From contig NZ_PABT01000046.1 of assembly GCF_002699205.1 (NCBI RefSeq), positions 1-64,000 on the forward strand: a DNA stretch of 64,000 nt. The letters run 5' to 3'. Positions 53,895-64,000 of the stretch are shown here, one piece after another. Source of the DNA: Allomuricauda sp. (lineage in GTDB: Bacteria > Bacteroidota > Bacteroidia > Flavobacteriales > Flavobacteriaceae). The first letter of the stretch is position 1, and every line of letters starts with the position of its first letter. A model generated the notes under the pieces. It saw only the letters and a list, made by a program, of their open reading frames with translations. It did not search any database and had not been told where the DNA came from. The translations under genes were made by a program, and so were the position numbers.

Positions 53895-54958
53895 GCATTA
53901 TGCTTAAAAACAGAATCGATCGCCCCATCCAAAACTGATTGCACCTTTGGGTCTGTGCAGTTAATCAACACAGCGACCACTTTTTCCGCTTCGGGATACA
54001 CAAAAAGGTTGGTATAGGCTCCAACACTATTCCCGACATGGCCAACAAATGCCCTGCCCTTGTTATCTTGGCTTACTTGAAATCCAAGACCATAGTATGT
54101 AGGTTTACCATCAACCGTTTGGGAAGTCAACAATTGATCATAGGTTTCTTTTTTGAGCAATTTACGCTCTAAAATGGATTGCCCCAGTTTGGCCACATCT
54201 TCAGAAGTGGACAAAAACCCTCCTCCTGCCAATTTGTATGTATTGTTTACTTCCACGGATCTTTTAAAACACAACGTCCGTTTGGTATAGAACTCTGCCA
54301 AATTCTCAACTCCATCTTCCCGCGGGAAGGTATTTTCCATTCCCAATGGTTTCAACACGTTTTCTTCAACATATTTATGAAATGGCACACCACTGGCCTC
54401 TTGCATCGCCAAGGACAGCAGTACAAAATCAAAACTGTTGTAGAGATAATTACTTCCCGGTTCAAAAAGCAGCGGGTCATTTTTAAAGATTTCGACCCCC
54501 TCCTGTATGGAATAATCTTGGTTCAAAGCAAATTCTTTACCTCGATATCCCCTTACCCCCGCGATATGACCTGCCAGTTGTCGCAAGGTAAAATCATATC
54601 GTTTTTTGGGGTAATAGGGCACATAAGTATAAAAAGACCTATCCAAGTCCACGATTCCCTCTTCCATCATTTTACCCAAAGCCAGACCCGTAATACATTT
54701 GGATATACTGGCGATACGAAAAATGGTTTGCTTCGGATCTATGCGTTTTCTATTCTCGAAGTTTGAAAAACCATATCCTTTTTCCAGAACCAGTTTACCA
54801 CGATCCAAAATGGTAACGGCCAACCCGGGCACTTTCTTTTCCGCTACAAGATTATGGAAAAGCACATCGGCTCTTTCCAACCCTTCCATCCCGTCCAACG
54901 GTTTTACTTTAGGAAAAGGGGACAAGAGACATTTGAAGTATGTAAAAAGTCGACCCAA
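53891..54958 (-). CDS. beta-lactamase-fold serine hydrolase
   Basis: The 355-residue protein is a class C beta-lactamase/PBP-like esterase: SxxK in ASISKCITG (about residue 84), YxN-like in YLYNSFDF, and the third motif near HVGNSVGAYT. The N-terminus (FTYFKCLLSPFPK) is not a clear signal peptide. It likely acts on peptides or esters rather than being a true resistance gene. Confidence 0.88.
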   Translation of the reverse strand: MGRLFTYFKCLLSPFPKVKPLDGMEGLERADVLFHNLVAEKKVPGLAVTILDRGKLVLEKGYGFSNFENRKRIDPKQTIFRIASISKCITGLALGKMMEEGIVDLDRSFYTYVPYYPKKRYDFTLRQLAGHIAGVRGYRGKEFALNQDYSIQEGVEIFKNDPLLFEPGSNYLYNSFDFVLLSLAMQEASGVPFHKYVEENVLKPLGMENTFPREDGVENLAEFYTKRTLCFKRSVEVNNTYKLAGGGFLSTSEDVAKLGQSILERKLLKKETYDQLLTSQTVDGKPTYYGLGFQVSQDNKGRAFVGHVGNSVGAYTNLFVYPEAEKVVAVLINCTDPKVQSVLDGAIDSVFKHNA

Positions 54959-55036
54959 ACTGTAGATTTGAAATTCTAAATTACTCAGAAATATAATGGG
55001 GAAGAAAGATATCCATCATTGTTTGCCTGTGTTTTT

Positions 55037-55852
55037 TCAATCTTGAAATATCAACCTACCATTGAACAATTCCTCTACATCCACTTCGGGAGGTGTGTTC
55101 ACACTGATCACATCACCCGTACCCCTGATAACCCCGCTCAAACTTTGTTGTGGGTTAACAAAGATATCATTGGATCCCCTATGGTTGATGGTCACATTGG
55201 TGGCTTCCATATTTTCTGCCTCAATTCTGGAATCACCAGCTGCCACGGTAACATTAAAGTTTTCCGTGTTTCCACCTAATTTAAAATAGGCGATACCATT
55301 GACCGTAACTCTTACTGTGGTTGCCTTTAATTCCAAATCAAAAGAACCGTCGGTGGTCTCGGTTTCAGGGTTGTTGTAGCTTTCGGCAATTAAAGTAAGG
55401 CTCGGATAGCTTAAAACGCCATCACTGGAAATTAGCAGTCCGGTACCACTACGGACTTCTGTAATATTGGGAGATGTAACATAGACCGTGGTCATTCCAT
55501 AGTCCCGGACATAATTACAGCCATTGTCGTTTCTTAGGATGAGACGCCCCTCCTCTACCACCGCAGTAACATCATTCAGCAAATATTCTCCAGTTTCAAT
55601 GTCCACTCGCTGTTCGTCTCCCTGTTTTAAGACCACGTTCAAATTTTCAAAAACTGTTATGGTGGTAAATTCCGGAACATCGACCGTTTCCCTAACAATA
55701 TCCCCAGCATTTTGAAAACAATCTGGAACATTGTCCCCGTTACAGGAAATAAAAAGAAGAACGAAGATGAAAAGCACTGAATTCTTGACCACACTCGCAG
55801 TGATTTTTCCAAATGCATAAAATCTTCTCATTGCTATCATCTCAAATCTCAA
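55037..55852 (-). CDS. DUF2807 (GIN domain) lipoprotein
   Basis: The 271-residue protein has a lipoprotein signal (LFIFVLLFISCNGD, Cys lipidation site) and a GIN beta-helix (FTTITVFENLNVVLKQGDEQ, TVRVTVNGIAYFKLGGNTEN, GTGDVISVN). A start at Met8 (55831) is equally possible. It is a paralogue of the protein at 46,341. It follows the PagL-like gene by 3 bp and so may be in the same transcript. Confidence 0.85.
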   Translation of the reverse strand: MRFEMIAMRRFYAFGKITASVVKNSVLFIFVLLFISCNGDNVPDCFQNAGDIVRETVDVPEFTTITVFENLNVVLKQGDEQRVDIETGEYLLNDVTAVVEEGRLILRNDNGCNYVRDYGMTTVYVTSPNITEVRSGTGLLISSDGVLSYPSLTLIAESYNNPETETTDGSFDLELKATTVRVTVNGIAYFKLGGNTENFNVTVAAGDSRIEAENMEATNVTINHRGSNDIFVNPQQSLSGVIRGTGDVISVNTPPEVDVEELFNGRLIFQD

Positions 55853-55855
55853 TAC

Positions 55856-56956
55856 TTATAATCTTACCCCTATTCCAAATTCAACTGCCTCTGCTTTGGC
55901 ACTGTGTGATTTTAATGTGACCGCACCAAATATTTTATTGCCAAAATATCTCTTAATCCCGATTCGATTATATATCCTTCCCTCAAAATCAAAAGGATAA
56001 TACACATAATAGCCCAATTGGGCCACAATGCTCATTTTATTGACAAACAATTCATGTCCCAAAAACAAACCCACTCTTTTGTAATCCGTATTTGGATCCA
56101 CATCGAGTTCTGGGAAAGAGGTGGATTGATACCTTATCAGCTCTTTTAAAAAGTTTGAAAAGAAAACGTCCGTTCCCAATTGAATGGCACTGCGCTTTCC
56201 CAAACGCTTGTCAGCATAGATTGAAACAATGGCAAAACCATAACGTCCCATATTGATCACATCACTTTCGTTGGCACCTCCACGAAGCACCAAATTATAG
56301 CGAATCGGTTCGGTTATTTTACCTGTTGATTCCGGTTTTAGATATTCAAAAGATGTTTCATGGTCCAAATTATATGTCAACCCGAAATTCACGGAAAATG
56401 TATTGGTCGATGTATTGGGAGCCTTAAAATTGGCGTTGGAATAGTGGATAAAAGACAGTCCTGCATTTACGCCCAATCCAGCCACTAAATTTTCTTTCTG
56501 ATAGTTCAACATCAATAAAGTACTGCTCAATAGGTGGCTCCCGTAGGCATTGTTCCTAAAATTATCCTCTTTGTCATACGGGTTTGTATTGTATGCCAAC
56601 CCATGTGCGACCCGCAACTGGACATTTCTTTTAAAAAAATAGAAATTATAATGGCCGTACAGCCCGTAGTGATCGCCAAGGGTAGGATTGTTGGTGTTGT
56701 GATAGATAAAAGTATAACCGGTATCAGGATAACCAAAATCGGCTTCCCATTCCTTTTGTCCGAATGTTTTTCGGCTTACCCCCAAAATAAGACCCGCTGG
56801 ATGATTTGTGATCAAATGCGAAATATCCGGGTTATGCAAAAGTATGGACCCATAAAATTGGTTGACATCCAAGGTATATACTTTTGGGATTTCCGGTTCT
56901 TGGGAGAATCCAAAGCAAAAACATAGTAGAAATACCAAATAAAGTAGGTGCTTCAT
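55856..56956 (-). CDS. PagL-like acyloxyacyl hydrolase/outer membrane protein
   Basis: The 366-residue protein has a signal peptide (LLYLVFLLCFCFGFSQ) and beta-barrel strands. The His-Ser segment FIHYSNANFKAPN matches the active-site region of lipid A 3-O-deacylase PagL. It is longer than PagL because of an N-terminal extension. It lies 20 bp after metF and may be a downstream member of that operon or a separate gene. Confidence 0.78.
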   Translation of the reverse strand: MKHLLYLVFLLCFCFGFSQEPEIPKVYTLDVNQFYGSILLHNPDISHLITNHPAGLILGVSRKTFGQKEWEADFGYPDTGYTFIYHNTNNPTLGDHYGLYGHYNFYFFKRNVQLRVAHGLAYNTNPYDKEDNFRNNAYGSHLLSSTLLMLNYQKENLVAGLGVNAGLSFIHYSNANFKAPNTSTNTFSVNFGLTYNLDHETSFEYLKPESTGKITEPIRYNLVLRGGANESDVINMGRYGFAIVSIYADKRLGKRSAIQLGTDVFFSNFLKELIRYQSTSFPELDVDPNTDYKRVGLFLGHELFVNKMSIVAQLGYYVYYPFDFEGRIYNRIGIKRYFGNKIFGAVTLKSHSAKAEAVEFGIGVRL

Positions 56957-56976
56957 GGATAGCTAAAGTAGGAAAA

Positions 56977-57930
56977 TTAAAAAAGTTCCTTGGCAATTGC
57001 CTTTATATTATCCGATTTTCCCATGGAATAGTAATGTAAGACAGGTACTCCAGCTTCTTTTAATTCCTTTGATTGTTGAATTGCCCATTCTATACCAACT
57101 TGACGCACTTCTTTATTGTCTTTGCAGGCTTCTACAGCATTTATCAAATCCTGGGGAATATCCACTCTAAAAACTTGCGGCAATAATTGCAAATGTTTTT
57201 TGACCGCTATAGGTTTTATTCCCGGTATGATTGGAACGTCAATGCCCATTTCTCGGGCCGCCTTCACAAATTCAAAGAATTTTTGATTGTCAAAAAACAT
57301 CTGTGTCACCACATAATCGGCTCCCAAATCCACTTTTTCCTTCAACCTTTTTAAATCGGATTGCAAGGATGGCGCCTCCATGTGTTTTTCTGGATAGCCC
57401 GCCACACCGATACAGAAATCACCACAATCACTGGATTCAATGGAATCGTGCAAATAGTTTCCGTGATTAATATCGTTAATCTGCTTCACCAATTCCGAAG
57501 CATATCGATGTCCACCTTTGGTGGGGGTGAAATATCTTTCCTCTTTTCGGGCATCCCCGCGCAATGCCATCACATTTTCTATCTCCAAATATTGGCAGTC
57601 CACTAAAAGATACTCGGTCTCTTCTTTGGTAAACCCACCACACAGCACATGGGGCACGGTATCCACATCATACTTATGTTTTAATGAGGCACAGATACCC
57701 AAAGTTCCTGGACGGGTACGGGTCAGTTTTTTGTCCAACAAGCCATCCTTTTCCTTATAGATGTACTCTTCCCTAGAGGTGGTCACATCAATGAATGGAG
57801 GTTTGAACTCCATTAAAGGGTCTATATTTTTATAGAGTTCCTGAATACTTTTCCCTTTTACAGGCGGTACTATCTCAAAACTGAAGAGGGTTTTTCCACC
57901 CGCTTTTTTTATGTGTTCGGTAATTTTCAT
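56977..57930 (-). CDS. metF: methylenetetrahydrofolate reductase
   Basis: MetF makes 5-methyl-THF, the methyl donor for methionine synthase. The 317-residue TIM barrel has FSFEIVPPVKGKSIQEL at the N-terminus, the folate/FAD segments LCGGFTKEETEYLL and YVVTQMFFDNQKFFEFV, and VPIIPGIKPI. The setting downstream of the split metH and the SAM riboswitch fits the pathway. Confidence 0.95.
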   Translation of the reverse strand: MKITEHIKKAGGKTLFSFEIVPPVKGKSIQELYKNIDPLMEFKPPFIDVTTSREEYIYKEKDGLLDKKLTRTRPGTLGICASLKHKYDVDTVPHVLCGGFTKEETEYLLVDCQYLEIENVMALRGDARKEERYFTPTKGGHRYASELVKQINDINHGNYLHDSIESSDCGDFCIGVAGYPEKHMEAPSLQSDLKRLKEKVDLGADYVVTQMFFDNQKFFEFVKAAREMGIDVPIIPGIKPIAVKKHLQLLPQVFRVDIPQDLINAVEACKDNKEVRQVGIEWAIQQSKELKEAGVPVLHYYSMGKSDNIKAIAKELF

Positions 57931-57973
57931 TTTATTAGTTCTTGGTTAATGGTTTTTGGTAGATGGGTAAAGA

Positions 57974-58327
57974 TTAAAGAGAACCATAATAATTAATAAA
58001 ACCATTCAATAACTTTTTGGAAAGGATAAGTTGATCCATAATGGCATCTAATGATTCCTTATTCAAATATTCTTGATCCAATGACAAATACAATTGAGTT
58101 TCCAATTCATACAGAGACCCTCTTGCAATGTGTAAAAATCGTATGGTATCATTTGGTGTTTTTCTTCCACATCCTTCTGCAATATTAGATGGTACGGAAC
58201 AACTACTCCGTCTCATCTGATTGGTTAAACCATAAATTTCTTCATTAGGAAAAACTCTGGTGATGCCATAAACCAAATTGACCAACTGTCTTGACTCCTT
58301 CCAAACTTCCAAATCAGTATACTCCAT
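57974..58327 (-). CDS. four-helix-bundle protein (S23/IVP family)
   Basis: The 117-residue protein belongs to the family first found in 23S rRNA intervening sequences: LEVWKESRQLVNLVYGIT, GLTNQMRRSSCSVPSNIAEG and FLHIARGSLYELETQLYLSL. Its relatives include the accessory protein Avd of diversity-generating retroelements, but no reverse transcriptase is nearby. It is inserted between metH and metF, 13 bp after the metH stop. The function here is unknown. Confidence 0.9.
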   Translation of the reverse strand: MEYTDLEVWKESRQLVNLVYGITRVFPNEEIYGLTNQMRRSSCSVPSNIAEGCGRKTPNDTIRFLHIARGSLYELETQLYLSLDQEYLNKESLDAIMDQLILSKKLLNGFINYYGSL

Positions 58328-58340
58328 GAACTCTTAACTC

Positions 58341-61040
58341 TTAGCTATCAACTATATTGGGAGCCAGCCATTTTTGGGCTTTCTCCAATGTTATGTTTTT
58401 TCGTTCGGCAAAGTCCTGCACTTGGTCTTCCTTTATCTTTCCCAATCCAAAATATTTGGCTTGTGGATGTCCAAAATAATATCCGCTGACACTGGCAGCT
58501 GGCCACATAGCCAAACTATCAGTCAATTTCACGCCTATGTTTTCCTCGACCTCCAACATTTCCCAAATGGTCAGTTTTTCCAAATGATCTGGACAGGCAG
58601 GATAACCAGGTGCTGGACGGATTCCACGGTATTTTTCTTTAATCAACTCGGTATTGTCCAAGTCTTCATCAAGTGCATAGCCCCAGTATTTTGTTCGTAC
58701 CTCTTTATGCAGATATTCCGCAAAAGCTTCAGCCAATCTATCCGCCAAAGCTTTGATCATAATGGAATTGTAATCATCGTGGTTTTTCTCAAACTCAGCG
58801 GCCAGTTCTTGCGTTCCAAAACCTGTGCTCACACAAAAACAGCCCATATAATCCTGAATTCCTGAATCTTTTGGGGCGATAAAATCCGCCAAGGCGATAT
58901 TGGGAACCCCTTCACGCTTTTTCAATTGTTGACGAAGCGTCCTAAAAACAAAGGTTTCACCATCTTTCTCAACTTCAATATCGTCTTCATTGATTTGATT
59001 GGCAGGGAACAGTCCAAAAATGGCCTTGGCCTTCAGTAATTTTTCGTCCAAAATTTTACTCAAGAGCTCCTTGGCATCCTTAAATAGTTCGGTGGCTTGT
59101 TCGCCAACTACATCATCCGTTAATATATCAGGATACTTCCCGTGCAAGTCCCAGCTACGAAAGAAGGGGGTCCAATCTATAAATTCCTCTAGTTTGTCCA
59201 AATCGAAATCTTCCCACACCTCAATGCCCAATTGGTTCGGTTTTTTGATATCTGATGGGTTCCAGTCAATTTGGAATTTATTCTCCCTTGCCTGTTCCAG
59301 AGTCAAATATTCCTTATGCTTGGAACGGCTCAAAAACTTGTCCCTAAAACTCTCATAATCCAGTTTGATGGATTTTTTATACTTGTCGGAAGTCTCATCC
59401 TGGAGCAAATCCCCCACCACCGTCACTGCTCTGGATGCATCGTTCACATGGACAACAGCCTGACTGTATTGTGGGTCTATTTTTACCGCGGTATGGGCTT
59501 TACTTGTGGTAGCACCACCGATCAAAAGGGGAACATCAAAGTTTTGACGCTCCATTTCCTTGGCCAAAAAGACCATTTCATCCAAGGAAGGGGTGATCAA
59601 ACCGCTCAAACCAATAATATCCACCTGTTCCTCTTTGGCTTTATTGATGATTTTTTCCGGTGGCACCATCACGCCCAGATCCACAATTTTATAATTGTTA
59701 CAAGCGAGGACCACACTTACAATATTCTTTCCAATATCGTGTACATCACCTTTTACGGTCGCCATCAATATCTTTCCGGCCGGTTTGGCGTTCTTATCTT
59801 TTGATGCTTCAATAAAGGGGGTCAAATATGCTACGGCCTTCTTCATTACCCTTGCGGATTTCACCACTTGCGGCAAAAACATTTTTCCACTTCCGAAAAG
59901 GTCCCCGACGACGTTCATCCCGGCCATCAGGTTTCCCTCGATCACTTCCAAGGGCATTGTTGCCTGCTGACGGGCCTCTTCCACATCTTCAATGATATAT
60001 TGATCGATCCCCTTGACCAGGGCACGGGTAATACGATCTTGCAATGGCTCTTCCCGCCAAGACAAATCAACTTTACTTTCTTTGGCAGTTCCCACTACGG
60101 TCTCCGCAAACTCCAATAGTCGTTCCGTGGCATCATCACGTCTATTGAGCAATACATCTTCCACGTGTTCCAGTAAGTCTTTGGGAATATCGTCATATAC
60201 TTCCAACATGGTCGGGTTCACGATCCCCATGTTCATCCCTGCCTTGATCGCATGGAACAAAAATGCAGAATGCATGGCCTCACGAACGGGATTGTTCCCC
60301 CTGAACGAGAACGAAACATTGCTTACCCCACCACTTACACTGCAATAAGGCAAATTTTCACGCACCCAACGCGTACCTTCGATAAAATCGATGGCGTTGT
60401 TCTTATGCTCGTCCATTCCGGTGGCAACAGGAAAAATATTGAGGTCGAAAATGATATCCTCGGGTGGAAAGTTGACTTCGTTGACCAAGATATCGTAAGA
60501 ACGCTTTGCGATTTCTTTTCTACGTTCCAAAGTATCTGCCTGACCAACTTCATCAAAAGCCATTACAATGACAGCTGCCCCATATCGTTTGATCAATTTG
60601 GCATGGCGCACAAATTCCTCTTTTCCTTCTTTTAGGCTTATGGAATTTACCACACATTTGCCCTGAACCACTTGCAATCCAGCTTCAATGATTTCCCATT
60701 TGGAACTATCGATCATAATGGGAACCCGTGCAATATCGGGCTCGGAAACAATCAAGTTCAAAAATCTGACCATGGCTTCTTTCCCATCGATCATACCATC
60801 ATCCATGTTCACATCGATGATTTGGGCACCACCTTCAACCTGTTGGCGGGCAATGTCTAGGGCCTCATCAAACTTTTCTTCTTTGATCAGCCTCAAAAAT
60901 CTTTTGGAACCGGCAACATTGGTTCGTTCCCCCACATTGATAAAATTGCTTTCCGGGGTTACGATTAAAGGTTCAAGGCCCGATAGTTTTAGGTATCGCT
61001 GTTGTTTGTTCCTTATTTGTTTTTCATTCTCTTTTTCCAT
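58341..61040 (-). CDS. metH: methionine synthase, folate/B12/activation half
   Basis: The 899-residue protein contains the folate-binding domain ([14 protein letters not shown] ...), the cobalamin cap and B12 domain with DVHDIGKN (His ligand, near residue 430), and the SAM-dependent activation domain with [12 protein letters not shown]. The homocysteine-binding domain is missing because it is encoded by the next gene upstream, so methionine synthase here is split in two. Reading order in the operon is homocysteine half first, then this half (10-bp gap). Confidence 0.95.
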   Translation of the reverse strand: MEKENEKQIRNKQQRYLKLSGLEPLIVTPESNFINVGERTNVAGSKRFLRLIKEEKFDEALDIARQQVEGGAQIIDVNMDDGMIDGKEAMVRFLNLIVSEPDIARVPIMIDSSKWEIIEAGLQVVQGKCVVNSISLKEGKEEFVRHAKLIKRYGAAVIVMAFDEVGQADTLERRKEIAKRSYDILVNEVNFPPEDIIFDLNIFPVATGMDEHKNNAIDFIEGTRWVRENLPYCSVSGGVSNVSFSFRGNNPVREAMHSAFLFHAIKAGMNMGIVNPTMLEVYDDIPKDLLEHVEDVLLNRRDDATERLLEFAETVVGTAKESKVDLSWREEPLQDRITRALVKGIDQYIIEDVEEARQQATMPLEVIEGNLMAGMNVVGDLFGSGKMFLPQVVKSARVMKKAVAYLTPFIEASKDKNAKPAGKILMATVKGDVHDIGKNIVSVVLACNNYKIVDLGVMVPPEKIINKAKEEQVDIIGLSGLITPSLDEMVFLAKEMERQNFDVPLLIGGATTSKAHTAVKIDPQYSQAVVHVNDASRAVTVVGDLLQDETSDKYKKSIKLDYESFRDKFLSRSKHKEYLTLEQARENKFQIDWNPSDIKKPNQLGIEVWEDFDLDKLEEFIDWTPFFRSWDLHGKYPDILTDDVVGEQATELFKDAKELLSKILDEKLLKAKAIFGLFPANQINEDDIEVEKDGETFVFRTLRQQLKKREGVPNIALADFIAPKDSGIQDYMGCFCVSTGFGTQELAAEFEKNHDDYNSIMIKALADRLAEAFAEYLHKEVRTKYWGYALDEDLDNTELIKEKYRGIRPAPGYPACPDHLEKLTIWEMLEVEENIGVKLTDSLAMWPAASVSGYYFGHPQAKYFGLGKIKEDQVQDFAERKNITLEKAQKWLAPNIVDS

Positions 61041-61050
61041 AAGTCCTAAA

Positions 61051-62052
61051 CTATGCTGGATTCAAAAGCTTTCTTGGTTTATAACCCTTCACCAAATCCG
61101 CAATAAGTCGAATATGCTCTGGGGTTGTTCCACAACAACCTCCCACAATGTTCACCAGGCCTTTTTCCAAATACTCCTTTATCTGTGCCGCCATTTGTTC
61201 GGGGGTTTCATCATACTCGCCAAATGCATTTGGCAACCCAGCGTTCGGGTGTGCGGAGGTAGCAAATTCCGATTTTGCGGAAATTACTTCCAAATGGGGT
61301 ACCAGTTGTTTAGCACCCAATGCACAATTGAATCCAACGGACAATATAGGTATATGGGAAATGGATATCAGAAAAGCCTCCGCCGTCTGTCCGGACAATG
61401 TTCTTCCAGAGGCATCGGTAATGGTTCCACTGACCATTATCGGAACTTCAATATGGCGTTCATCCTTCACTTCTTCTATGGCAAAAAGTGCTGCCTTTGC
61501 ATTGAGGGTATCAAAAATCGTCTCCACCAATAAAAGGTCCACTCCACCATCAAGTAGCGCCTCTACCTGTTCTTTGTATGCTTTGCGAAGTTCATCAAAG
61601 GAAACGGCTCTATATCCAGGATCGTTGACATCCGGGGACATGCTGGCCGTTTTATTGGTAGGGCCCATACTTCCGGCGACAAATCTAGGTTTATCAGGGT
61701 CCTTTTTGGTAAATTCGTCGGCAACTTCCCTAGCAATCTTGGCCGATTCAAAATTCAATTCATATACCAATTTCTCCATGCCATAATCCGCCATAGCAAT
61801 GGTTGTCCCGGAGAAAGTATTGGTCTCGATAATGTCCGCACCAGCCTCCAAAAATGCCCGATGGACCTCTTTGACAGCCTCTGGTTGTGTCAAGGACAAC
61901 AAATCGTTGTTTCCCTGTAGATCACTTGGCCAATCTTTGAACCGCTCTCCACGAAAATCCTTCTCGTCGAATTTATATTGCTGCAACATAGTGCCCATGG
62001 CCCCATCCAGCACCAAAATCCGTTTTTTTAATATGTCTTCAATTTTTTCCAT
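61051..62052 (-). CDS. methionine synthase, homocysteine-binding half
   Basis: The 333-residue protein is the homocysteine S-methyltransferase barrel of MetH. It has [19 protein letters not shown] at the N-terminus, [14 protein letters not shown], and the zinc ligands in [13 protein letters not shown] near the C-terminus. It would work with the product of the next gene. It is the first gene after the SAM-I riboswitch. Confidence 0.95.
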   Translation of the reverse strand: MEKIEDILKKRILVLDGAMGTMLQQYKFDEKDFRGERFKDWPSDLQGNNDLLSLTQPEAVKEVHRAFLEAGADIIETNTFSGTTIAMADYGMEKLVYELNFESAKIAREVADEFTKKDPDKPRFVAGSMGPTNKTASMSPDVNDPGYRAVSFDELRKAYKEQVEALLDGGVDLLLVETIFDTLNAKAALFAIEEVKDERHIEVPIMVSGTITDASGRTLSGQTAEAFLISISHIPILSVGFNCALGAKQLVPHLEVISAKSEFATSAHPNAGLPNAFGEYDETPEQMAAQIKEYLEKGLVNIVGGCCGTTPEHIRLIADLVKGYKPRKLLNPA

Positions 62053-62164
62053 AATACAATTTACCCTTCAAAAAGGATGTAGTGAGATCAAGAAAAGTGC
62101 GTGTATACTTGTTGTATTCTTTTCGTTATCCTTCCCTTTTGGCAGGATTTACTGCTTCCTTCCC

Positions 62165-62269
62165 GAAAGTTGATACAGGAACAGGGTAGAATGTAGCACC
62201 TTCTCGAGGCCGAGGGTTGCTAAGGCTTCACAGGGTCCAATCCCTCCACCTTTCTTGATAACACTTTCA
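62165..62269 (-). ncRNA. SAM-I (S-box) riboswitch
   Basis: Read on the minus strand, the leader carries the S-box core: TATCAAGAAAGGTGGAGGGA, then GGACCCTGTGAAGCC, TAGCAACC, and AAGGTGCTACATTC. P1 can form from GAAAGTgTT and AACTTTC at the two ends. It lies 113 bp before the methionine synthase genes, which fits control of methionine and SAM synthesis. The downstream expression platform is not obvious; a distant AAGGAT/ATCCTT pair before TTTTT near the start is only a possibility. Confidence 0.93.
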
Positions 62270-62406
62270 ATTTATAAATGAACTGAATTGCAAAGAAACG
62301 GTACTCCTTAGTGAAAAGCAAAAAAAGGGGTTTAATTTTTAGAAAACCAACAATATAGGAACGGATTGATCCCTTAACCCGTTTTCATCGCTTACAGCCA
62401 ATAATT

Positions 62407-63168
62407 TTAAAGCAACAATCCTCCCGATACTTCAATACGTTGTCCGTTGATCCACTTGGCATCCTCAGTGCACAAAAAAGCAACGACCCCACCAATATCA
62501 TCAGGTTTTCCCATGCGACCCAATGCAGTAATATTGGCAATGGCAGTCCGTTTGTTTTCGTCCGTTTTGTTTACTCCTCCTGCAAAATCCGTTTCAACCC
62601 CACCTGGGGCCACAACATTCGCCCTTATTTTTCTACTGGCCAGTTCTTTTGCCTGATATCTCGTCAAGGTATCTATCGCAGCCTTCAAGGAGCCATACAC
62701 CGAATAACCGGGGAATGAAAACCGTGCCAAACCACTGGAAATATTCACTATCCCACCTCCATCGGAAATGATGGGCAATAATTTTTGGGTCAAGAAAAAA
62801 GTGCCTTTAAAATGAATATCCACAAGGATATCGAACTGTTCCTCTGTTGTTTCAACAAGCGGCACATTGATCCCAATCCCGGCATTGTTGACCAAGAAAT
62901 CGATTTTGGATGCATTGAAATGCGAGTCCAACACCTTTTTCACTTCATCTGCGAACGCCATAAATTTTCCACTCTTAGAGACATCCAGTTGAAGAGCATA
63001 AGCTTTCTGGTCCAACTTTTCTATTTCAGCTACGGTTTTATCCGCCTCCTCCTTATTGGATTTATAGGTTACGATAACGTCCAACCCCTTTTCTGCAAGT
63101 CGGATGGCCATATTTTCACCAAGACCCCGACTACCTCCTGTAACCAATGCTATTTTGCTATTTGCCAT
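62407..63168 (-). CDS. SDR-family NAD(P)-dependent oxidoreductase
   Basis: The 253-residue protein is a classical short-chain dehydrogenase with TGGSRGLG (cofactor), NNAG, and the YxxxK active site in YSVYGSLKAA; it has a FabG-like length. The Arg in GGSRGLG favours NADP. Substrate is unknown. It stands alone with its own upstream region between the riboswitch and the reductase gene. Confidence 0.92.
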   Translation of the reverse strand: MANSKIALVTGGSRGLGENMAIRLAEKGLDVIVTYKSNKEEADKTVAEIEKLDQKAYALQLDVSKSGKFMAFADEVKKVLDSHFNASKIDFLVNNAGIGINVPLVETTEEQFDILVDIHFKGTFFLTQKLLPIISDGGGIVNISSGLARFSFPGYSVYGSLKAAIDTLTRYQAKELASRKIRANVVAPGGVETDFAGGVNKTDENKRTAIANITALGRMGKPDDIGGVVAFLCTEDAKWINGQRIEVSGGLLL

Positions 63169-63309
63169 TGTTTTGATTTAATCCTGTCAAACAAAATTAA
63201 TAGGTTGTGCCATCATCAAGCCATTTTTTAGATGTTTTTATATTAAAATCAAAAACACCCCCCAAAATTTCTTCTGGAAGGCATTTTCTCTTCTAAAAAC
63301 TAATTTGTA

Positions 63310-64000
63310 TTAATTAATGCTTTGTACCACTTCTTTTTTGGCTTCTTTTTTAGAACCATCAAATCCTTCAACTCCCCCTACGGTGGTGTACTTCATTACA
63401 AATCGTTTGTTTGGATTTATGATTTGATAGGCATATTGACACATCACGGCAGCTTCGTGGAACCCAGAAAGGATCAATTTCAGTTTTCCAGGGTACGTGT
63501 TGACATCTCCAATGGCAAACACGCCTGGAAGATTGGTCTGGTAATCTTTGGCATTGTTCACTTTGATGGCATTTTTCTCAATTTCCAAGCCCCAATTGCC
63601 CAATGGCCCCAATTTTGGTGACAACCCAAATAATGGTATAAAATAATCGGTTTCCACATAGGCTTGCTCTTTTTCTTCATCATTGAATTTTATGACCACC
63701 GCTTGCAAATGGTCCTTACCATGGATTTCCTTGACCTCAGCTTTCGTATACAATTGAATTTTGCCCAATTTGGCAAGTTCCCTTGCTTTTTCCACAGAAT
63801 CTAGGGCACCACGAAATTCATTTCTTCGGTGTACCAAGGAAACTTCGGAGGCCACATCGGCCAAAAATATGGCCCAGTCCAATGCGGAATCGCCTCCACC
63901 GGAAATGACCACTTTTTTATCACGGAACTGTTCAGGGTCTTTGATCATATACTCCACCCCTTTACTTTCAAAAAGTCCAATATTTGGAATCATGGGCTTT
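63310..64000 (-). CDS. ferredoxin/flavodoxin-NADP reductase, TrxR-like type (partial)
   Basis: Only the C-terminal part, about 230 residues, is inside the window; the reading frame continues past the right edge. It contains the NADP loop VISGGGDSALDWAIFL, VSLVHRRNEFRG, and the FAD-binding end GVFAIGDVNTYPGKLKLILS typical of the YumC-type ferredoxin-NADP reductases. The visible ATG at 63993 is internal, so the true start lies outside. Confidence 0.88.
   Translation of the reverse strand, partial: KPMIPNIGLFESKGVEYMIKDPEQFRDKKVVISGGGDSALDWAIFLADVASEVSLVHRRNEFRGALDSVEKARELAKLGKIQLYTKAEVKEIHGKDHLQAVVIKFNDEEKEQAYVETDYFIPLFGLSPKLGPLGNWGLEIEKNAIKVNNAKDYQTNLPGVFAIGDVNTYPGKLKLILSGFHEAAVMCQYAYQIINPNKRFVMKYTTVGGVEGFDGSKKEAKKEVVQSIN

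Noticed and set aside
53891..54958. Antibiotic-resistance beta-lactamase
   Set aside because: It has the fold, but no clear signal peptide or class-specific features; a peptidase/esterase role is more likely.
57974..58327. Diversity-generating retroelement suggested by the Avd-like protein
   Set aside because: No reverse transcriptase, template repeat or variable target gene is present nearby.
1..64000. CRISPR array
   Set aside because: No regularly spaced repeat-spacer pattern and no cas genes were seen.

Overview
The window is a piece of chromosome from a gliding-type member of the Bacteroidota, most likely the family Flavobacteriaceae. The evidence is gldA, gldB and gldC, a FtsZ with a very long C-terminal tail, a dcw cluster without ddl or murB, A-rich leaders with TAnnTTTG-type -7 boxes, and a moderate GC content. 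The gene set would fit the Muricauda/Allomuricauda group, but that genus-level guess is weak.

Region 1 (1 to about 8,960) is accessory DNA ending inside a tRNA-Arg(UCG) gene. It holds a Crp/Fnr regulator, an AbiEi/AbiEii-like toxin-antitoxin pair, a candidate oriT followed by a MobC-like protein and a MOBP-type relaxase, several small proteins, a HicA/HicB pair, a PC4-like protein, a class II Fic protein and a serine recombinase whose 3' end runs antisense into the tRNA. This looks like an integrative mobilizable element or its remnant. No second copy of the tRNA 3' end was found in the window, so the left end is not defined.

Region 2 (9,009-25,018, all minus strand) is a yqeY-like gene and the division/cell-wall cluster mraZ-rsmH-ftsL-ftsI-murE-mraY-murD-ftsW-murG-murC-ftsQ-ftsA-ftsZ, closed by an intrinsic terminator. 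Upstream of mraZ there are three GTGG boxes at exactly 10-bp spacing, a strong candidate for the MraZ operator.

Region 3 (25,283-46,266) is core genome: alpha/beta hydrolase, engB, pirin, gldC-gldB, nadE, a response regulator with a Glu in place of the phospho-acceptor Asp, dnaG without its zinc ligands, an S15 peptidase, a flavodoxin-like protein, a sigma/anti-sigma/outer-membrane-protein operon, a polyprenyl diphosphate synthase, rlmN, queA, aroA, a MazG-like pyrophosphohydrolase, dtd and rsgA.

Region 4 (47,153-51,209, minus) is the phenylalanine/tyrosine operon pheA-aminotransferase-tyrA-DAHP synthase/chorismate mutase. In front of pheA there is an unannotated 23-codon leader peptide packed with Phe and Tyr codons, followed by mutually exclusive antiterminator and terminator hairpins. 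This is a complete attenuator and is the strongest regulatory discovery in the window.

Region 5 (51,454-64,000) has gldA, a PLP decarboxylase, a beta-lactamase-fold protein, and a minus-strand methionine operon. That operon has a SAM-I riboswitch, a split methionine synthase in two genes, a four-helix-bundle protein and metF, and is perhaps continued by a PagL-like and a DUF2807 protein. An SDR oxidoreductase and a truncated ferredoxin-NADP reductase end the window.
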